From contig CM018899.1 in the NCBI GenBank assembly GCA_009663005.1, positions 9,907,849-9,917,848 of the forward strand: 10,000 bases of DNA. The letters are read 5' to 3'. The position numbers were made by a program, and so were the translations under genes. The DNA is from Actinidia chinensis (lineage: Eukaryota; Streptophyta; Magnoliopsida; Ericales; Actinidiaceae). The notes under the pieces are model-generated. The model saw only the letters and a list, made by a program, of their open reading frames with translations, searched no databases and was not told the origin of the DNA. Positions 7,970 to 10,000 of the stretch are shown one piece after another. Numbering within the stretch: position 1 is the stretch's first letter; each line of letters opens with the position of its first letter.

Positions 7970-7978
7970 ATTGAAAAG
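7970..7978 (+). repeat. Right 9-bp target duplication of the foldback MITE
   Basis: ATTGAAAAG, identical to 7781-7789, directly after the element end GCATTTCCC. Confidence 0.9.
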
Positions 7979-8019
7979 CTTTCTTCTGTGGATGTCAAAG
8001 GAATGGGCACCAGCTAGCG

Positions 8020-8055
8020 GAAGCCGAAGCCGAAGCCGAAACCGAAGCCGAAGCC
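8020..8055 (+). repeat. (GAAGCC)6 hexanucleotide tandem repeat
   Basis: Six GAAGCC units follow one another, the fourth reading GAAACC. Six bases keep the frame, so in one frame it would read alternating Glu-Ala; but no surrounding open frame supports translation. Confidence 0.85.
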
Positions 8056-8950
8056 AACTCTAGTGCAAAGTGATAGTATTGGAATATTTCACTTTAACGT
8101 ACCGTCCTATTAGAGGTGGGTAATACATATTTTTAATATATATTTATATTTTTTATTTGTTTTTATATAATTTACGGATATTTTTATAGGTTTTTTCCTT
8201 ACTTGTCAAGTTTTGCTCGTTAAACACCGCTAAATGAGCGGTCGTTAATATTACGAAGAAACTTATGACACGTACTTAGGATCGAATTCAGAATTCTTAT
8301 TATGGGGGGCGAAAGCATAATTGAAAAAAATTTAAACTTTAATACTAATTTCTACCAACATAAAAAGGCAATAATATTAATTTTTTACATTTTCTCTTGT
8401 TTGCATTTACTTATAAAAAAAATATAATTATCAGTGCTATATGCCTATATGTCGTTATCAACTAAATTTAAGCATCTGAAGTTGTATTTCATGATTAACC
8501 TAACAAGCAAAAAATAAACCTCAGACCAAAAAAAATAAATTAAACAATAAATCCTAAAATTTACCTCTTGTGGCCTTGTCTTCGATCCCTAGATCATGGA
8601 CCACAACCATGGAGAATGGAGATGAGAGCCAAAAAAATCTCCTTAGCATTTTTGAATTTGTCGCCACTGTGGCCTGTGAATATGGAGAGAGAACCGTGGT
8701 TGTCTGGTTGATAAGGTTTGCACATTTGATATTTTTTTTTGGATATTTGATAAGGTCACTTGTGGTTATGTTTAATTATATGAAAGTCCACTAAATAAAT
8801 AAATTTTGTCTTTTGCTTATCTTATTTAAGACTTGTAAAAGCTTGGTGATTTTAGAGTTAACAAGTTTGGGGGGCCCACCAAAGGTAAATGTTATATAAT
8901 TTTTGTTGTTATGAACAAATAGACAGTCATATAAAAATAATATTTTATTA
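8056..8950. other. Unassigned AT-rich DNA
   Basis: No gene or named repeat is recognisable. Two G6 phrases stand out: TATGGGGGGCGAAAGCATAA near 8301-8320 and TTTGGGGGGCCCACC near 8866-8880. They may be ends or inner parts of an old repeat, but no terminal repeats or target duplication were found. A 74-codon plus-strand frame (8570-8794) has a hydrophobic stretch (residues about 45-68) but no recognisable domain, and its flanks are not gene-like, so I do not call it. Confidence 0.5.
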
Positions 8951-8954
8951 AAAA

Positions 8955-9160
8955 AATAATTTAACTACTCCTACAAACACTACAACAACTCTTGCTTCCC
9001 AGTCCAAGTTCAATGTAACTTCATCATTACTTAACTTTTTGATTTTCTGAAATTCCTATAACGTGTTATAAATTTGATTAGTTGCAAGTATTCGCAATAA
9101 AACTTACTTCAATAACAAGTGATTCGGTTATATCTAAGTCCTTTTTTTGAGTCAGGTAGT
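8955..9160 (-). pseudogene. Ty1/copia protease start, broken
   Basis: Directly downstream of the gag zinc knuckle (minus strand) the pieces ATNQIYNTL, EFQKIKKLSNDEVTLNL and VVVFVGVVKLFF line up with the segment that follows the DSGAT active site in plant copia proteases (SxxxxF, then L..GEVxLRxGNG, then VGxVxL). The D-S-G triad itself cannot be found: the residues before ATN are reached through a frame change, so the active site is deleted or scrambled. A stop lies between NTL and EFQ. To the left of about 8955 I can no longer follow the copia frame, so the rest of pol (integrase, RT, RNase H) is missing. Confidence 0.75.
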
Positions 9161-9164
9161 TTGG

Positions 9165-9922
9165 ACAATTCCTCTTTCAATGACCCTCAACCCCACATTG
9201 GCAATATTTTTTCTTGCATTTTGGATTATTCATTTTCTTTCATTTGTCAATGCCCATAAATGGATTAATTGTTGAGGTTACTTGAAAATTTTTCCTTTTT
9301 ACTTTTGCCCTTTTCCTTGGGAAAAAGGCTTGAAAATGAAGTTTTTTCTACATTATTAATTTTATGATGGCCTTTGATAATGCCCTCCACTGCTTGTGTT
9401 TAAAACCTCATCAAGTGTAAAATTAATTTTATTAATATTATAATTTTATTTAAACTAATTAAATAATCAAACAGCGACCTAAGGATAATATCAATTTGAG
9501 ATTCAATATCAATTTCACAGAGTGTTTAAATAGTCAAATATTTTTAAAATGCTTTCTCTCACTAGACTTCCTTCAGCCATCTTAGTATTCATCAATACTT
9601 TCATGTCAATCTGCTTAGTAGGTCGCCCTTATTCTCCAAACATATTTTTAAGGCTCAAGTTCATATCCCTAGCACTCAAATAATCTTTTAACTAATGTTG
9701 AAAAATAGAAGACATTGAAACTAAAATATAACAATGTGTCATCTCATCAGCTTTATTCTATTTTTCATATCTTTGTAAATTTGCTTTAGGTGCATTGGCA
9801 GCGGGAAGATCTGGATGTTTCTTAGTTAAAATATATTTGTACCCTTCAGTAGTGAGTATAATGTTCAGATTTCTCTTTCAGTTCACATAATTCGGTCTAG
9901 TCAACTTGGCTACTATCTTCAT
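9165..9922 (-). pseudogene. Ty1/copia gag, multiple stops
   Basis: This is the gag of a plant copia retrotransposon, the capsid protein of its particle. From an in-frame ATG at 9922-9920 the minus strand reads KLTRPNYVN, NIILTTEGYKYILTKKHPD, KADEMTHCYILVSMSS, LKNMFGE and MKVLMNTKMAEGSLVRES, the usual order of the copia gag domain. In one frame down to about 9525 there are stops after YVN, YEK, QH and GE. A frame change near 9520 then gives EIDIESQIDIILRSL and NYNINKINFTLDE, a VEGIIKGH segment (about 9370-9390), a Lys-rich linker, and the zinc knuckle at 9165-9206. The knuckle has the expected His and last Cys, but the first Cys position is Tyr and the Trp after His is a stop. The right boundary may lie beyond the window. 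Confidence 0.9.
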
Positions 9923-9956
9923 GTGTCGACACTTCAGGCAGGATGTGTCGACACTT
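9921..9956 (+). repeat. Paired ATGTGTCGACACTT repeat
   Basis: The 14-base phrase occurs at 9921-9934 and 9943-9956, separated by 8 bases. Each copy holds the perfect 10-bp palindrome GTGTCGACAC (9923-9932 and 9945-9954). It lies in the leader or extreme N-terminus of the copia gag. Function unknown. Confidence 0.85.
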
Positions 9957-10000
9957 TTTTCCAAAATGTATTTATTTGCTTTCCTTGGCTTTTTGAGCAT

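Noticed and set aside
8020..8055. Hexamer array as a CRISPR-like or coding repeat
   Set aside because: Units are only 6 bp with no spacers, and no gene frame supports translation.
8570..8794. 74-codon plus-strand frame with a hydrophobic stretch
   Set aside because: No recognised domain, no supporting promoter or splice context, and AT-rich flanks; likely chance.

Overview
This window looks like gene-poor, AT-rich nuclear DNA from a flowering plant. The evidence is repeat content only: a decayed Ty3/gypsy LTR retrotransposon, a decayed Ty1/copia gag-protease fragment, a small hAT-type nonautonomous DNA transposon with an 8-bp target duplication, and a foldback Mutator-like MITE with a 9-bp duplication. 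I see no intact cellular gene, tRNA, rRNA or CRISPR array, and the species cannot be told from the sequence.

Layout. Positions 1-1060 are AT-rich, low-complexity DNA with one purine-rich (GA) tract. A degenerate GGTTCGGTT-type repeat lies at about 1065-1215. It is followed by a GC-richer island (about 1225-1561) with splice-like and TATA-like signals that I cannot assign. Positions 1845-6287 hold one LTR retrotransposon on the minus strand: 5' LTR at 5522-6287, a primer-binding-site relic, gag, protease, the N-terminal half of reverse transcriptase, then the 3' LTR at 1845-2543. Domain order is that of a Tat-like (non-chromoviral) Ty3/gypsy element. The coding region is broken by stops and frameshifts. 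The pol gene stops in mid-RT within about 5 bases of the 3' LTR, so RNase H, integrase and the polypurine tract are missing.

Positions 6288-6896 hold nothing I recognise. The hAT-type element is at 6905-7263. An unassigned stretch with a 63-codon open frame follows, then the foldback MITE (7790-7969) and a short GAAGCC hexamer array (8020-8055). Positions 8056-8950 are AT-rich and unassigned. From about 8955 to 9922 the minus strand carries a Ty1/copia gag and the start of its protease, full of stop codons and running towards the right edge.

The parts do not work together as a pathway; this is an accumulation of dead or nonautonomous transposons. Many breaks look like C-to-T or G-to-A changes, as expected from deamination of methylated cytosine in silenced plant repeats. 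I found no evidence for an undescribed biological system. The best leads are the two MITEs, with clean boundaries and duplications, and the gypsy element truncated almost exactly at its LTR, which could be one broken copy or a nonautonomous subfamily.
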